DNA of 27,540 nucleotides. Source: an uncultured Veillonella sp. Its GTDB lineage: Bacteria > Bacillota > Negativicutes > Veillonellales > Veillonellaceae. The stretch spans positions 1-27,540 of the forward strand of contig CAJZEE010000018.1 of assembly GCA_915066865.1 (NCBI GenBank), given 5' to 3'. The translations under genes and the position numbers were made by a program. Each line of letters begins with the position of its first letter. The first letter of the stretch is position 1. Positions 1-8,702 of this stretch are shown piece by piece. The notes under the pieces are model-generated. The model had not been told where the DNA came from. It saw only the letters and a program-made list of their open reading frames with translations, and made no database searches.

Positions 1-327
1 TATAAATTGAATGCCATTATCGATGTTTTAAAAGGCAAGATGGTTAAACGTAACGTAGCGATTAAAAATCTTGACTACGGCAAAGTTGAACCAGCAGCAG
101 GTGCAACAGTTCGCCAAATCATTACTATTAAAAAAGGCATTACTAAAGAAAATGCTAAAGAAGTAGTAAAAGCAATTAAAAACATGAAAATTAAGGTACA
201 AGCATCTATCCAAGAGGATCAAGTGCGCGTATCTGGTAAGGACAAAGATGATTTGCAAGCAGTAATCCAAATGTTAAAACAATTGGATATCCCTGTAGAA
301 CTGCAATTCGTTAACTTCCGTTCTTAA
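1..327 (+). CDS. yajQ: YajQ-family nucleotide-binding protein, 3' part
   Basis: C-terminal 108 residues of a YajQ/DUF520 protein; the frame is open to the first base (it begins Y-K-L-N-A-I-I-D-V), so the true start lies upstream of the window and the TTG at 7 is not the start. Family members are about 160 residues, so roughly a third is missing. Visible family features are the KGKMVKRNVAIKNLDYG segment, the ITIKKGI strand, the KIKVQASIQEDQVRVSGK segment and the typical ending PVELQFVNFRS. YajQ proteins are small cytosolic proteins of two ferredoxin-like domains that bind nucleotides or RNA, and some bind cyclic di-GMP. The cellular role here is unknown. It ends 70 bp before cbiD with no clear terminator between, so read-through into the cbi operon is possible. 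Confidence 0.9.
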   Translation, partial: YKLNAIIDVLKGKMVKRNVAIKNLDYGKVEPAAGATVRQIITIKKGITKENAKEVVKAIKNMKIKVQASIQEDQVRVSGKDKDDLQAVIQMLKQLDIPVELQFVNFRS

Positions 328-397
328 TACTATATGTCCATAGGATAGGTTAGTTAGACTCGTTTGAGTCTCTAATACTATCAGTGTAGGAGGCCTT

Positions 398-1516
398 ATG
401 AAAGTGGAGGACATGAAGGGTGGATATACCACAGGTTCATGTGCTACGGCAGGTATGAAAGCTGGTTTATTGGCCCTCTTAGATAAGAATATTGTGGATC
501 AAGTGGTCATTGAGAACCCTCAAGGGCAGTACATTGAGGTTCCTATTAAAGCGGTAGAGATTATATCCGATACAGAGGCGAAGGTGACCGTCATGAAAGA
601 CGGCGGCGACGATCCTGATGTAACTCATGGCAATGATGTGGAAACGACAGTGACCCTTGATGATACTGGTGAACTGCGATTCCGAGCTGGCTTTGGTGTA
701 GGTACTGTAACGAAACCAGGCCTTGCTATGCCACCAGGAGAACCGGCTATCAATCCAGGGCCCCGGACAATGATGAAAATAGTTTTTGAAGAACATTGTG
801 TCCATGGTCAAGGTGTAACGGTAACCGTTAGTGTTCCTAATGGTAAGGTATTAGCTAAGAAAACATTAAATCATACACTTGGTATCGAAGGTGGCATTTC
901 CATTATTGGTACTACCGGTATTGTTAAGCCTATGAGTGAAGAAGGGTTTAAGAACTCGTTAGTGCCACAGTTGAAAGTTATGAAGGCTAACGGATGTGAA
1001 ACAGCTGTTCTCGTACCGGGGCGTATTGGTCAAGATCTTGCAGAGCAAGTATTGGGTATCCATAAGAACCAAATGGCAGAAACAAGTAACTTTATCGGAT
1101 TTATGCTAGAAAAGGCTGTACAGATTGGATTCAAGCGAATCTTAATCATCGGTCATATCGGTAAATTAATCAAACTAGCTAGCGGTAGCTTCCATACTCA
1201 TAATCGCATGAGTGATGGACGTATGGAAAGCATCGTGGCCTATGCTGCCTTAGAAGGAGCATCCCAAGAGGTGTGTGAAGAGTTATTTAATTGCCAAACC
1301 ACAGAGTCTACATTCCCTATCTTGGAGCGAGAAGGATTGACTGGTGTGTACCAACGTGTTGTAGATCGTGCATCTCTACGTAGTGAGCGCTATATTGCTA
1401 ACGAAGCAGAGGTGGGCATCATTATTACGACCTTAAAGGGCGAAATCTTGGCAATGGATAAGCATGCAAAAGAGATAGGAGAACTTGAACATTGGCACAT
1501 ACCTTGTATATCGTAG
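398..1516 (+). CDS. cbiD: Cobalt-precorrin-5B (C1)-methyltransferase CbiD
   Basis: 372 residues, full length for CbiD. It methylates C1 of the contracted corrin ring using S-adenosylmethionine after CbiG has opened the lactone. Seen: the N-terminal GGYTTGSCATAGMKA signature, the TVTKPGLAMPPGEPAINPGPR block and GHIGKLIKLASGSFHTHN near residue 250-270, all hallmarks of the family, which is unrelated in fold to the other cbi methyltransferases. The start at 398 has AGGAGG four bases upstream; an ATG five codons later (413) is also preceded by GGAGG and is a possible alternative. First gene of the overlapping cbiD-E-T-F-G-H-J-C operon; its last 25 bases overlap cbiE in another frame. Confidence 0.96.
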   Translation: MKVEDMKGGYTTGSCATAGMKAGLLALLDKNIVDQVVIENPQGQYIEVPIKAVEIISDTEAKVTVMKDGGDDPDVTHGNDVETTVTLDDTGELRFRAGFGVGTVTKPGLAMPPGEPAINPGPRTMMKIVFEEHCVHGQGVTVTVSVPNGKVLAKKTLNHTLGIEGGISIIGTTGIVKPMSEEGFKNSLVPQLKVMKANGCETAVLVPGRIGQDLAEQVLGIHKNQMAETSNFIGFMLEKAVQIGFKRILIIGHIGKLIKLASGSFHTHNRMSDGRMESIVAYAALEGASQEVCEELFNCQTTESTFPILEREGLTGVYQRVVDRASLRSERYIANEAEVGIIITTLKGEILAMDKHAKEIGELEHWHIPCIS

Positions 1517-2118
1517 GCATTGGTCCGGGTAATCCTGATTATGTGGTGCCTAGAGGCCTTAATTTAATTAAACATGCTACAGTATTGGTAGGCAGTGAAC
1601 GTTCTTTAGAGGACTTTCAAGAGCCTGGCCAAATTACATATCCTGTAACGGGTAAGCTCAGCGTATTAGCGGAGCAAATTGAGCGTGAGCTCATCAACCA
1701 TGACGTTGTAGTTATGGTTAGTGGCGATACAGGCTATTATAGCTTATTGCCATATTTAAAGAAAAAATTCCCTGCTAATCCTATTGAGGTGGTACCAGGT
1801 ATTAGTTCTATGACCTTTGCCTTTGCTCGACTCAATGAGGTGTGGCATGATGCGGATTTAATGAGCTTTCACGGTCGCCAACCGGCACCAGAGAAACTCG
1901 TATATGAAGCAGGTAAAAAGATGGGATTCTTAACGGATCCTGAATATAATCCAGCGCATATTGCGCGTATTTTAATAGATGCAGGTTGGCCAAAAGAAAC
2001 GAGAGCGGCAGCCCTTGAGCGCTTGAGTTATGATAATGAAAAAATCGTAGACTCTACGCTAGAGGTGTTAACTGAGCTCGAAGGCTTTGGTCATTCTGTA
2101 ATGGTGGTACTAGGATGA
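1492..2118 (+). CDS. cbiE: Cobalt-precorrin-7 (C5)-methyltransferase CbiE
   Basis: 208 residues. SAM-dependent tetrapyrrole methylase (CbiE/CobL N-terminal type) that methylates C5 of cobalt-precorrin-7. Seen: N-terminal GIGPGNPDY, the VSGDTGYYSLL segment and EVVPGISSM, the three glycine/proline signatures of this methylase fold. The start is a TTG at 1492: AGGAGA at 1477-1482 lies nine bases upstream, and the encoded MAHTLYIVGIGPG matches the usual N-terminus of the family. The start lies inside cbiD (25-base overlap), so translation is probably coupled. C15 methylation and decarboxylation are done by the separate CbiT encoded next; in the aerobic pathway the two activities are fused as CobL. 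Confidence 0.94.
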   Translation: MAHTLYIVGIGPGNPDYVVPRGLNLIKHATVLVGSERSLEDFQEPGQITYPVTGKLSVLAEQIERELINHDVVVMVSGDTGYYSLLPYLKKKFPANPIEVVPGISSMTFAFARLNEVWHDADLMSFHGRQPAPEKLVYEAGKKMGFLTDPEYNPAHIARILIDAGWPKETRAAALERLSYDNEKIVDSTLEVLTELEGFGHSVMVVLG

Positions 2119-2702
2119 GACATTTTTTCGGAATTCCTGATGAGGAGTTTATCCGCGGCGATGTGCCGATGACGAAATGCGAAATTCGCAAAGCCGTTAT
2201 GAATGAGGCACGCATCGAGGAGGATAGCATCGTCCTTGACGTAGGTGCTGGTACGGGCTCTATTTCTATTGAAGCAGCCTTGGCAGCTCCTAAAGGGCAT
2301 GTATATGCAATTGAGCGCTTTGATAAAGGCATCGACCTTATCAATGAGAATATAAAGAAATTCAATGTAAATAATATGACCGTAATCAAATCCAAAGCTC
2401 CTGAAGGCATGGAAGAACTGCCTGAGCTTGATGCGGTTATCATCGGAGGTAGCGCTGGTGGTATGACAGGCATCATGGACGAGGCGCAACGTCTATTAAA
2501 AATTGGCGGCCGTTTAGTTGTAACTGCTGTAACGATGGAGACAGGTTATACAATCTTGAAAGAGTTGAAAGGTCGTCCTTTCACGTATGAAGGTTACCAA
2601 ATGTCCATCAGCCGTTACCGCAAGGCTGGTCCCTATCATTTGTTAGACCCATTGAGTCCAATTTTCATTGTATCTGCAACGCGTATCGCAGAAGGAGAGT
2701 AA
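2115..2702 (+). CDS. cbiT: Cobalt-precorrin-6B (C15)-methyltransferase, decarboxylating, CbiT
   Basis: 195 residues, normal length for stand-alone CbiT. It methylates C15 and removes the acetate carboxyl at C12. Seen: class I methyltransferase motif DVGAGTGSISIEAA near residues 42-55, preceded by the family segment IPDEEFIRGDVPMTKCEIRK, and an acidic residue ending the second strand (YAIERFDKG) for SAM ribose binding. It overlaps cbiE by four bases (ATGA), the classic translational-coupling arrangement, and is one base from cbiF. Identity is firm from motif plus position between cbiE and cbiF. Confidence 0.95.
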   Translation: MRHFFGIPDEEFIRGDVPMTKCEIRKAVMNEARIEEDSIVLDVGAGTGSISIEAALAAPKGHVYAIERFDKGIDLINENIKKFNVNNMTVIKSKAPEGMEELPELDAVIIGGSAGGMTGIMDEAQRLLKIGGRLVVTAVTMETGYTILKELKGRPFTYEGYQMSISRYRKAGPYHLLDPLSPIFIVSATRIAEGE

Positions 2703-2703
2703 T

Positions 2704-3465
2704 ATGGTTGACGTACATATCGTAGGTGCAGGCCCTGGGGATCCTGAGTTAATTACTCGCAAAGGGTATCGTTTAGTGCAAGAGGCAGATGTTGTAATTT
2801 ATGCGGGTTCCTTGGTAAACCCTGCTATTTTAGAGGCTTGTAAACCAGGCTGTGAAATTCATAACAGTGCTACGATGAACCTTGATGAGGTATTGGCTGT
2901 TATGAAAGCTTCTGTTGAGGCTGGTAAAAGCGTAGTTCGCCTTCACACAGGTGACCCTGCTATTTACGGTGCTATTCAAGAGCAAATGGATGCACTGGCT
3001 GGCATGGGTATCTCTTATGAAGTCGTGCCGGGCGTAAGTTCTTTCCTTGCTACAGCAGCAGCTTTGAAACAAGAATATACACTACCTAATGTATCTCAAA
3101 CAGTGATTATTACGCGCATGGAAGGCCGCACACCGATGCCTCCAAAGGAAAAATTGCGCATGTTAGCATCTCACGAAGCAACAATGTGTATTTTCCTTAG
3201 CGTTCAAATGTTAGATAAGGTTGTAGCTGAACTCATAGAGGGTGGTTATGACAAAACAACTCCAGTGGCTATCGTGGTAAAAGCGTCTTGGCCAGACCAA
3301 CGCATTATTCGTGGCACATTGGAAACCATTGCGGACATCGTAGCTAAAGAAGGCGTATTACGCCAAGCTATGATCGTAGTAAGCCATGTATTAGATAGCG
3401 AATACGAATTATCTAAACTCTATGACAAAGGCTTCGCTCACATGTACCGCAGTGCTAAGGACTAG
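2704..3465 (+). CDS. cbiF: Cobalt-precorrin-4 (C11)-methyltransferase CbiF
   Basis: 253 residues. Tetrapyrrole methylase that adds the C11 methyl group. Seen: GAGPGDPELIT at the N-terminus, LHTGDPAIYGAIQEQ near residue 80-95 and EVVPGVSSFLATAAAL, the CbiF/CobM pattern. I use ATG 2704, which follows GGAGAG with normal spacing; a frame extension to a TTG at 2668 lies inside cbiT, adds a non-conserved 12-residue leader and is not used. The gap to cbiT is one base, and the stop is directly followed by the cbiG start. Confidence 0.96.
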   Translation: MVDVHIVGAGPGDPELITRKGYRLVQEADVVIYAGSLVNPAILEACKPGCEIHNSATMNLDEVLAVMKASVEAGKSVVRLHTGDPAIYGAIQEQMDALAGMGISYEVVPGVSSFLATAAALKQEYTLPNVSQTVIITRMEGRTPMPPKEKLRMLASHEATMCIFLSVQMLDKVVAELIEGGYDKTTPVAIVVKASWPDQRIIRGTLETIADIVAKEGVLRQAMIVVSHVLDSEYELSKLYDKGFAHMYRSAKD

Positions 3466-3466
3466 T

Positions 3467-4615
3467 ATGATGAAAGAACTAGAAACTGGTGCGCCTATGA
3501 CGGGAGCAAAGAAGAATAGAACGGCTATTCTCTCCGTTTCTGAACGAGGAGCAAAGCTGGGTCAACGCATCAAGTCTTTGGTGGCACCTCATGCGGATTG
3601 CTTTGAAAAAGAAAACCGTCCCTCTGGTAGTGAGGCTATTTATTTTGATTCCCTCAAAAACCATATTGGACAGATTTTCAAGGAGTATGACCAAGTATTA
3701 TGCATTATGGCGCTTGGTATCGTAGTGCGCATGATTGCACCGTATATTGAACATAAATCCAAGGATCCTGCGGTAGTCGTAATGGACGAAGTGGGGCACC
3801 ATGTAATCAGTTTATTATCTGGGCACCTTGGGGGCGCCAACGAATGGACGCAGTCCATTTCGCTGGCCATCGATGCGGACCCTGTTATTACAACCGCAAC
3901 GGATGTAAACGGATTGCCAGCGCCTGACGTGTTGGCGCGCCATGAGCATCTGTTGGTAGATGATTTTCAAACTTTAATCAATGTGAACTCTGCCATCGTC
4001 GGGGGAGAGCGGGTTGATTATTATATCGATGAAAGCTTGTCGAATGCAGAGGAACTAGAGCAAGCTGCGAAAGCTCATATTGGCGAACATGGATTGGTTC
4101 ACGTTGTTTCTTTGGATCAACTAGAGTCTATTCCATGTAAAAATGAAAGCGCTGAAGAGGATTCTTCTCGCGTAGTCATTACGGACAAAGTAATTACCGA
4201 ATATGGTCATCAATTGATTTTGCGTCCTCGTACGTATACGATGGGCATTGGCTGTCGCCGAGATACGCCAAAGGAATTGATTCTTGACGCCATACAACAA
4301 TCACTAGCAGCGCATAAACTTTCACCTAAAAGCCTTGTAACGGCAGCATCGGTAATTGTTAAACAAGATGAAGTAGGCCTCTTGGAGGCTATGGAAATTA
4401 TGGGGTGGCCTATCGTGTTCTATACACAGGACGAGATGGCACCACTTATTGAAGAAGAAAAATTAAAAGAATCTAATTTTGTAAAAGGAACTATAGGAGT
4501 AGGAAACGTATGCGAGACAACAGCATTACTAGCGGCCAAGAGCCGAACATTAATACAGCACAAAACAATTTATCCCAAAACAACGGTAGCCATTGCACAG
4601 GTAACATCAAAGTAA
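3467..4615 (+). CDS. cbiG: Cobalt-precorrin-5A hydrolase CbiG
   Basis: 382 residues. It opens the ring-A lactone of cobalt-precorrin-5A and releases the extruded C20 carbon as acetaldehyde, allowing ring contraction to be completed. Seen: an N-terminal CbiG domain (LCIMALGIVVRMIAPYIEHKSKDPAVVVMDE and SLLSGHLGGANEW), a middle region with NGLPAPDVLARHEHLL, and a C-terminal domain beginning MGIGCRRDTPKELI and ending with GVGNVCETTALLAA. A polar, probably disordered stretch near residues 220-235 links middle and C-terminal parts. Start: ATG 3467 directly after the cbiF stop with AGG at 3458; ATG 3470 is equally possible. The last 106 bases overlap cbiH in another frame, and both frames seem to be used. 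Confidence 0.94.
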   Translation: MMKELETGAPMTGAKKNRTAILSVSERGAKLGQRIKSLVAPHADCFEKENRPSGSEAIYFDSLKNHIGQIFKEYDQVLCIMALGIVVRMIAPYIEHKSKDPAVVVMDEVGHHVISLLSGHLGGANEWTQSISLAIDADPVITTATDVNGLPAPDVLARHEHLLVDDFQTLINVNSAIVGGERVDYYIDESLSNAEELEQAAKAHIGEHGLVHVVSLDQLESIPCKNESAEEDSSRVVITDKVITEYGHQLILRPRTYTMGIGCRRDTPKELILDAIQQSLAAHKLSPKSLVTAASVIVKQDEVGLLEAMEIMGWPIVFYTQDEMAPLIEEEKLKESNFVKGTIGVGNVCETTALLAAKSRTLIQHKTIYPKTTVAIAQVTSK

Positions 4616-5334
4616 TCGGCATAGGCCCTGGCGATGAAGAGTTTATGACACCGCAAGCACGCGAAGCCATCTTAGCGGCTGATCGTGTTGTAGGTTATTT
4701 GACTTATCTTGACTTGATTAAAGACCTTATTGAAGGTAAAGAAACTGTAGGCACTGCCATGATGCAAGAAGTAGATCGTTGCCAACAAGCCGTTGATTTA
4801 GCGGTAGAAGGTCATCAAGTAGTTGTAGTATCCTCTGGTGACTCTGGCGTATACGGCATGGCAGGTCTTGTGTTGGAACTTGCTAATAAGGTACCAGCAG
4901 AAAAACGCCCTTCCGTAGATATCGTACCTGGCCTTAGTGCTGTAAATGTAGCAGCATCTGTATTGGGTGCACCTTTGATGCATGACTTTGCGGTTATTTC
5001 TCTCAGTGACTTGATGACTCCATGGGATCTAATTAAAAAACGTGCTGATCTTTGTGCACAAGGTGACATGGTTATCTCCTTGTACAATCCGCGCAGTAAA
5101 AAACGTGTTACTCACTTAGATGAAGTTCGTGAAATCGTTCTTAAATACCGCGACCCAAAAACACCTGTTGGCATCGTGCAAAAAGCAGGACGCCCAGGTC
5201 AACATATGGTAATTTCTGACCTTGAAAACTTTACAAAAGAAGAAGTGGATATGCAAACACTTGTTATTATCGGTAATAGCCAAACCTATGTTGAAAATGG
5301 CCGCATGATTACACCTCGAGGCTACAAATTATGA
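4510..5334 (+). CDS. cbiH: Cobalt-factor III / precorrin-3B C17-methyltransferase CbiH
   Basis: 274 residues. It methylates C17 and drives ring contraction. Seen: GIGPGDEEFMTPQAREAI from residue 37, SSGDSGVYGMAGLVLE near 115-130, DIVPGLSAVNVAAS, and ISLYNPRSKKR, the CbiH/CobJ signature. The N-terminus is odd: about 31 polar residues rich in N, S, Q and T precede the conserved domain, and these are encoded inside the 3' end of cbiG. ATG 4510 follows AGGAGTAGGA, and I see no other ATG, GTG or TTG in frame before the conserved domain, so the extension is probably real unless a rare ATC/ATA start is used. The stop overlaps cbiJ by four bases. Confidence 0.93.
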   Translation: MRDNSITSGQEPNINTAQNNLSQNNGSHCTGNIKVIGIGPGDEEFMTPQAREAILAADRVVGYLTYLDLIKDLIEGKETVGTAMMQEVDRCQQAVDLAVEGHQVVVVSSGDSGVYGMAGLVLELANKVPAEKRPSVDIVPGLSAVNVAASVLGAPLMHDFAVISLSDLMTPWDLIKKRADLCAQGDMVISLYNPRSKKRVTHLDEVREIVLKYRDPKTPVGIVQKAGRPGQHMVISDLENFTKEEVDMQTLVIIGNSQTYVENGRMITPRGYKL

Positions 5335-6119
5335 TTTGGGTCATCGCTGGTACCTTAGATGGTCGTACCTTAGCGGTAGATATTCAAGAACGGACAGGTG
5401 AAGAGGTTCTCGTTACTGTTGTGAGTCAGTATGGGGCAGAACTTGCTGCCCATAAGGGAATTACCGTTCATACGGGCCGCCTTGACCAAGAGGCTATGCA
5501 AAATTTGATTAAGGAACACAACATACGCTTATTAATCGATGCGAGCCATCCGTATGCTGCTATTGTTACAGCTACGGCTCAAGATGCAGCAAAAGCTAAA
5601 GGTATTCCTTTTGTTCGCTTTGAACGTAAAGAGGTACCATTACCAGATTATGATAAATTACATATCGTAGTGGATGAGGTAGAGGCCGCAAATTTAGCTG
5701 GCAAATTGGCAAAGGAGAATAACAAACATGTGTATTTGACCACAGGTAGTAAGACAATGCACATCTTTGCTAAATCTGAGGCTTTACAAGATTGTGAAGT
5801 ATGGACACGTATTTTGCCGACTGCAGAGGTGTTACAAATGATGGAAGACCTCAACGTGAGTCCTAAGCGCATTGTTGCTGTTCAAGGTCCATTTTCTTAT
5901 GATATGAACCGCATCATGTTCCACGATACACAGGCAAGCGTTGTAGTTATGAAAAACTCTGGCCTTGTAGGTGGTGCTGATACAAAATTACAAGCTGCTA
6001 TGGATCTTGGTATCCATGTTATTGTTATCGATCGTCCACGTGTTAAACTTGAAAGTCACGTGGTATCATCAAATGATGAATTCTTTAAATTATGGGAGGA
6101 CACTAATGGATTACGTTAA
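5331..6119 (+). CDS. cbiJ: Cobalt-precorrin-6A reductase CbiJ
   Basis: 262 residues. It reduces a double bond of the corrin macrocycle with a nicotinamide cofactor (CbiJ/CobK family). Seen: MIWVIAGTLDGRTLA at the N-terminus, the family motif LLIDASHPYAA near residues 67-77, and VYLTTGSKTMHIF plus AVQGPFSYDMN in the second half. It starts with an ATGA overlap on the cbiH stop, so it is coupled. The C-terminal end overlaps the cbiC start by 14 bases. Confidence is high from motif and position between cbiH and cbiC. Confidence 0.93.
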   Translation: MIWVIAGTLDGRTLAVDIQERTGEEVLVTVVSQYGAELAAHKGITVHTGRLDQEAMQNLIKEHNIRLLIDASHPYAAIVTATAQDAAKAKGIPFVRFERKEVPLPDYDKLHIVVDEVEAANLAGKLAKENNKHVYLTTGSKTMHIFAKSEALQDCEVWTRILPTAEVLQMMEDLNVSPKRIVAVQGPFSYDMNRIMFHDTQASVVVMKNSGLVGGADTKLQAAMDLGIHVIVIDRPRVKLESHVVSSNDEFFKLWEDTNGLR

Positions 6120-6771
6120 AAATCCTAAAGCTATTGAAGATAAAAGCATGGAAATCATTTATGATTATGTAAAGGATTTAGGCTTAACAGATGATGAAGT
6201 GCGCGTTGTATCTCGTACAGTACATGCGTCTGGTGATGTCGAATATGCTCAACTCGTAAAAATGAGACCTGATGCTGTTCAAAAAGGTATTGAAGCATTG
6301 GATAATGGTGCAGACATTTATACAGATGTAGAAATGGTTCGCACAGGTATTTCTAAGCCAGCTCTTAAAATTCGCGGCAATGAAGTGCACTGCTTAATTA
6401 AAGACGAAAATGTAGCTAAAATGGCTAAAGAATTAGGTGTAACTCGTTCCATTGCGGCTATGCGTACCTTTGGTAAACAACTAGAAGGACAAATCGTTGC
6501 TATCGGTAATGCACCAACTGCATTGTATGAAGTGTTGCGCCTTGCTCTTGAAGAAGGCATTAAACCAGCTCTTATTATTGGTATCCCTGTAGGCTTTGTA
6601 GGTGCTGCAGAATCCAAAGACTATTTGATGGAAGTATCCCCAGTTCCTTACATCACTGTAAAAGGCAACAAAGGCGGTAGCCCAATCGCTGCCTCCGTAT
6701 GTAATGCATTACTTTACACAGACGTAAAACGTAATGACATGCTCTTTGTGGAAGGTAAAGAATCTAAATAA
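6106..6771 (+). CDS. cbiC: Cobalt-precorrin-8 methylmutase CbiC
   Basis: 221 residues. It moves the C11 methyl group to C12, giving cobyrinate. Seen: the RTVHASGDVEYAQ segment at residues 37-49 with the family's catalytic histidine at H40, and GVTRSIAAMRT, GNAPTALYEVLRL and PVGFVGAAESKDYL, all typical of CbiC/CobH. I use ATG 6106 after GGGAGG at 6094-6099; an extended frame to a GTG at 5971 only reads through cbiJ and is hydrophobic nonsense. Last gene of the operon, with a strong terminator four bases after the stop. Confidence 0.96.
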   Translation: MDYVKNPKAIEDKSMEIIYDYVKDLGLTDDEVRVVSRTVHASGDVEYAQLVKMRPDAVQKGIEALDNGADIYTDVEMVRTGISKPALKIRGNEVHCLIKDENVAKMAKELGVTRSIAAMRTFGKQLEGQIVAIGNAPTALYEVLRLALEEGIKPALIIGIPVGFVGAAESKDYLMEVSPVPYITVKGNKGGSPIAASVCNALLYTDVKRNDMLFVEGKESK

Positions 6772-6774
6772 TAT

Positions 6775-6816
6775 AAAACCCGAATCGTGTTTTAGTAGTT
6801 TTGCGATTCGGGTTTT
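6775..6816 (+). terminator. Rho-independent terminator of the cbiD-C operon
   Basis: Perfect 13-bp inverted repeat: AAAACCCGAATCG at 6775-6787 and CGATTCGGGTTTT at 6804-6816, with a 16-base loop and a terminal T run. It lies directly after the cbiC stop codon. Confidence 0.92.
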
Positions 6817-6908
6817 ACTGTATATATTTTTCAGAATAATTGCTAAACATAGTCAGATATAATGTATTAGATTTCTTATAATGTAGTTAATTTTGAGAGG
6901 GGGTTCAT

Positions 6909-7904
6909 ATGGCATCAAGTAATGAACGAAAATTATTTCGTGTATCAGTGATTTGTATCTTAATCATCGCCGTTATTATGAGCATGATTATATCTCTTAT
7001 TTGGGGATCAACACCCGTATCATTAGCTGAGATTTGGCATACATTATGGTCTAGTGAGCTAACTGATACATCTTCACAAATTATTTGGAATATTCGATTG
7101 CCTCGCAATATTGTAGCTGCGTTAGTGGGGGCTTGTCTAGCTGTATCTGGTGCAATTTTGCAAGCAGTTATGAAAAATCCCCTAGCAGATCCACAGATTG
7201 TAGGGGTATCCTCTGGTGCCGGATTAGCTGGTGTTATCATATTTATTTTATTTCCTGGGTATGATCATATAGTTCCTTTAGTGGCCTTTTTAGGTGCTAT
7301 GGCTGCAGCACTCATGGTGTATGCATTAGCATGGAAAAATGGAGTGCGACCTAGTCGTATTATCTTAGCTGGTGTTGCGGTCGCAGCCTTTTTAGGCTCA
7401 GGTATTTCAGCACTACTTGTATTCTTTGGTGATCGTGTACAAGGGGCATTGCTTTGGATGGTAGGAGGACTCGCTGCACGCAGTTGGCCTCAGGTAGAAG
7501 TGTTGTTTCCATATGCTATAGTTGGCCTTATTTTTGCCTGCTTAGGAGCTAAACGACTTACCATTTTAAGTTTAGGTGATGAAACTGCAAAGGGATTAGG
7601 CCTTAAGGTAGAACAAACACGGTTTATTATGACTGCAGTGGCTGCTCTTTTAGCGGCTGGTGCTGTAAGTATAGCTGGGCTTATCGGATTTGTAGGTTTG
7701 GTTATTCCCCATATGTTACGTCTTATAATCGGTAACGACTATGCATATTTACTGCCTGGATCCGCATTATTAGGTGCGTTAGTACTTGTTGTCAGTGATA
7801 CAATAGGACGTGTTATGTGGAGCCCTATAGAGGTACCAGTGGGCATTATTATGGCATTCTTTGGAGCGCCGTTCTTCTTGTATCTATTGAGGAGGGATAA
7901 CTAA
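6909..7904 (+). CDS. FecCD/BtuC-family ABC transporter permease
   Basis: 331 residues, normal for the FecCD/BtuC permease family that imports corrinoids, haem or ferric chelates. Very hydrophobic, with about ten likely membrane segments. The first is at residues 12-33. Family hallmarks: RLPRNIVAALVGACLAVSGAILQ, NPLADPQIVGVSSGAGL, and the C-terminal GLIGFVGLVIPHMLRLIIG loop that contacts the ATPase. RBS GAGAGGGGG is just upstream. The stop overlaps the ATPase start by one base (TAATG). The substrate cannot be read from sequence: the surrounding cobalamin genes favour a corrinoid or cobalt/tetrapyrrole ligand, but haem or siderophore is equally compatible with the family. Confidence 0.9.
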   Translation: MASSNERKLFRVSVICILIIAVIMSMIISLIWGSTPVSLAEIWHTLWSSELTDTSSQIIWNIRLPRNIVAALVGACLAVSGAILQAVMKNPLADPQIVGVSSGAGLAGVIIFILFPGYDHIVPLVAFLGAMAAALMVYALAWKNGVRPSRIILAGVAVAAFLGSGISALLVFFGDRVQGALLWMVGGLAARSWPQVEVLFPYAIVGLIFACLGAKRLTILSLGDETAKGLGLKVEQTRFIMTAVAALLAAGAVSIAGLIGFVGLVIPHMLRLIIGNDYAYLLPGSALLGALVLVVSDTIGRVMWSPIEVPVGIIMAFFGAPFFLYLLRRDN

Positions 7905-8686
7905 TGAATACCGCTATTGATGTAAAACAGTTATCCGTAACTCTTGGCAATCGTCATATTCTACATGACATTAATGTATCGGTTCCTATCGGTAAAATTA
8001 CGACATTAATAGGACCTAATGGTTGTGGTAAAAGTACGCTTTTACGATCTATGATCGGATATATCCATAGTCCTCATGAATGTATTACCATATTTGATAA
8101 ACCGTTACAATCATATTCTCAAAAGCATCTGGCACGGCAAATGGCATTTTTGCCACAAGTACCGAATATGCCAAAGGATATGACTGTAGAAGAATTGGTA
8201 TATTGCGGACGGTATCCATACCAAACATGGTGGAAAAACACGGCTAAAGAAGATCGTGAGATTGTTGACTATGCGTTAGATATTACGAAAACGAATCATT
8301 TGAGAGAACAATTAATTCCATCCCTATCTGGTGGCGAACGACAACGCGTTTGGATTGCTATGGCGCTAGCACAGCAACCAAAATTATTAGTCTTAGACGA
8401 ACCAACAACATATTTAGATATTAATCACCAGTTAGAAATCATGGAGTTATTGAAACGATTAAATAAGGAACAAGATTTAACCGTTCTCATGGTACTTCAT
8501 GAACTTACACAGGCGGTTCAATATTCACATTATATGGCTGTTATAAAAGAAGGTCATTTAGTAACATCAGGAGAGACAAGTAAAATTATATCGGATGAGT
8601 TGTTTAGAGATGTATTCTCTGTAGATGTACAACTTGATACATTTGATAATAAAAAATATGTGCGCGTAAAAGGACTAGTTGAGTAG
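7904..8686 (+). CDS. ABC transporter ATP-binding protein, FecE/BtuD type
   Basis: 260 residues. Cytosolic ATPase partner of the preceding permease. Seen: Walker A GPNGCGKST (37-45), Q-loop glutamine Q85 in FLPQVP, signature LSGGERQRV (141-149), Walker B LLVLDEPTTYLD with D165 and E166, and switch histidine H199 in MVLHEL. All catalytic elements are intact. Start shared with the permease stop (TAATG); GGAGG lies nine bases upstream. The matching binding protein is encoded on the opposite strand just downstream, separated by a two-way terminator. Confidence 0.93.
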   Translation: MNTAIDVKQLSVTLGNRHILHDINVSVPIGKITTLIGPNGCGKSTLLRSMIGYIHSPHECITIFDKPLQSYSQKHLARQMAFLPQVPNMPKDMTVEELVYCGRYPYQTWWKNTAKEDREIVDYALDITKTNHLREQLIPSLSGGERQRVWIAMALAQQPKLLVLDEPTTYLDINHQLEIMELLKRLNKEQDLTVLMVLHELTQAVQYSHYMAVIKEGHLVTSGETSKIISDELFRDVFSVDVQLDTFDNKKYVRVKGLVE

Positions 8687-8702
8687 TTTGATACTAATTG
8701 AA

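Noticed and set aside
356..371. Stem-loop AGACTC-GTTT-GAGTCT before cbiD
   Set aside because: Only six base pairs with no T run after it; too weak to call a terminator or riboswitch.
2054..2489. Minus-strand open frames opposite cbiT
   Set aside because: Shadows of a conserved coding region, no RBS and no recognisable protein; the same holds for the other antisense frames in the window.
5971..6105. N-terminal extension of cbiC from a GTG
   Set aside because: It reads through cbiJ in another frame, gives a hydrophobic non-conserved stretch, and the RBS at 6094-6099 fits ATG 6106.
6840..6863. TTGCTA and TATAAT before the ABC permease as a promoter
   Set aside because: Spacer of 12 bases is too short; another TATAAT at 6877 has no -35. 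A promoter is expected here but I cannot place it.
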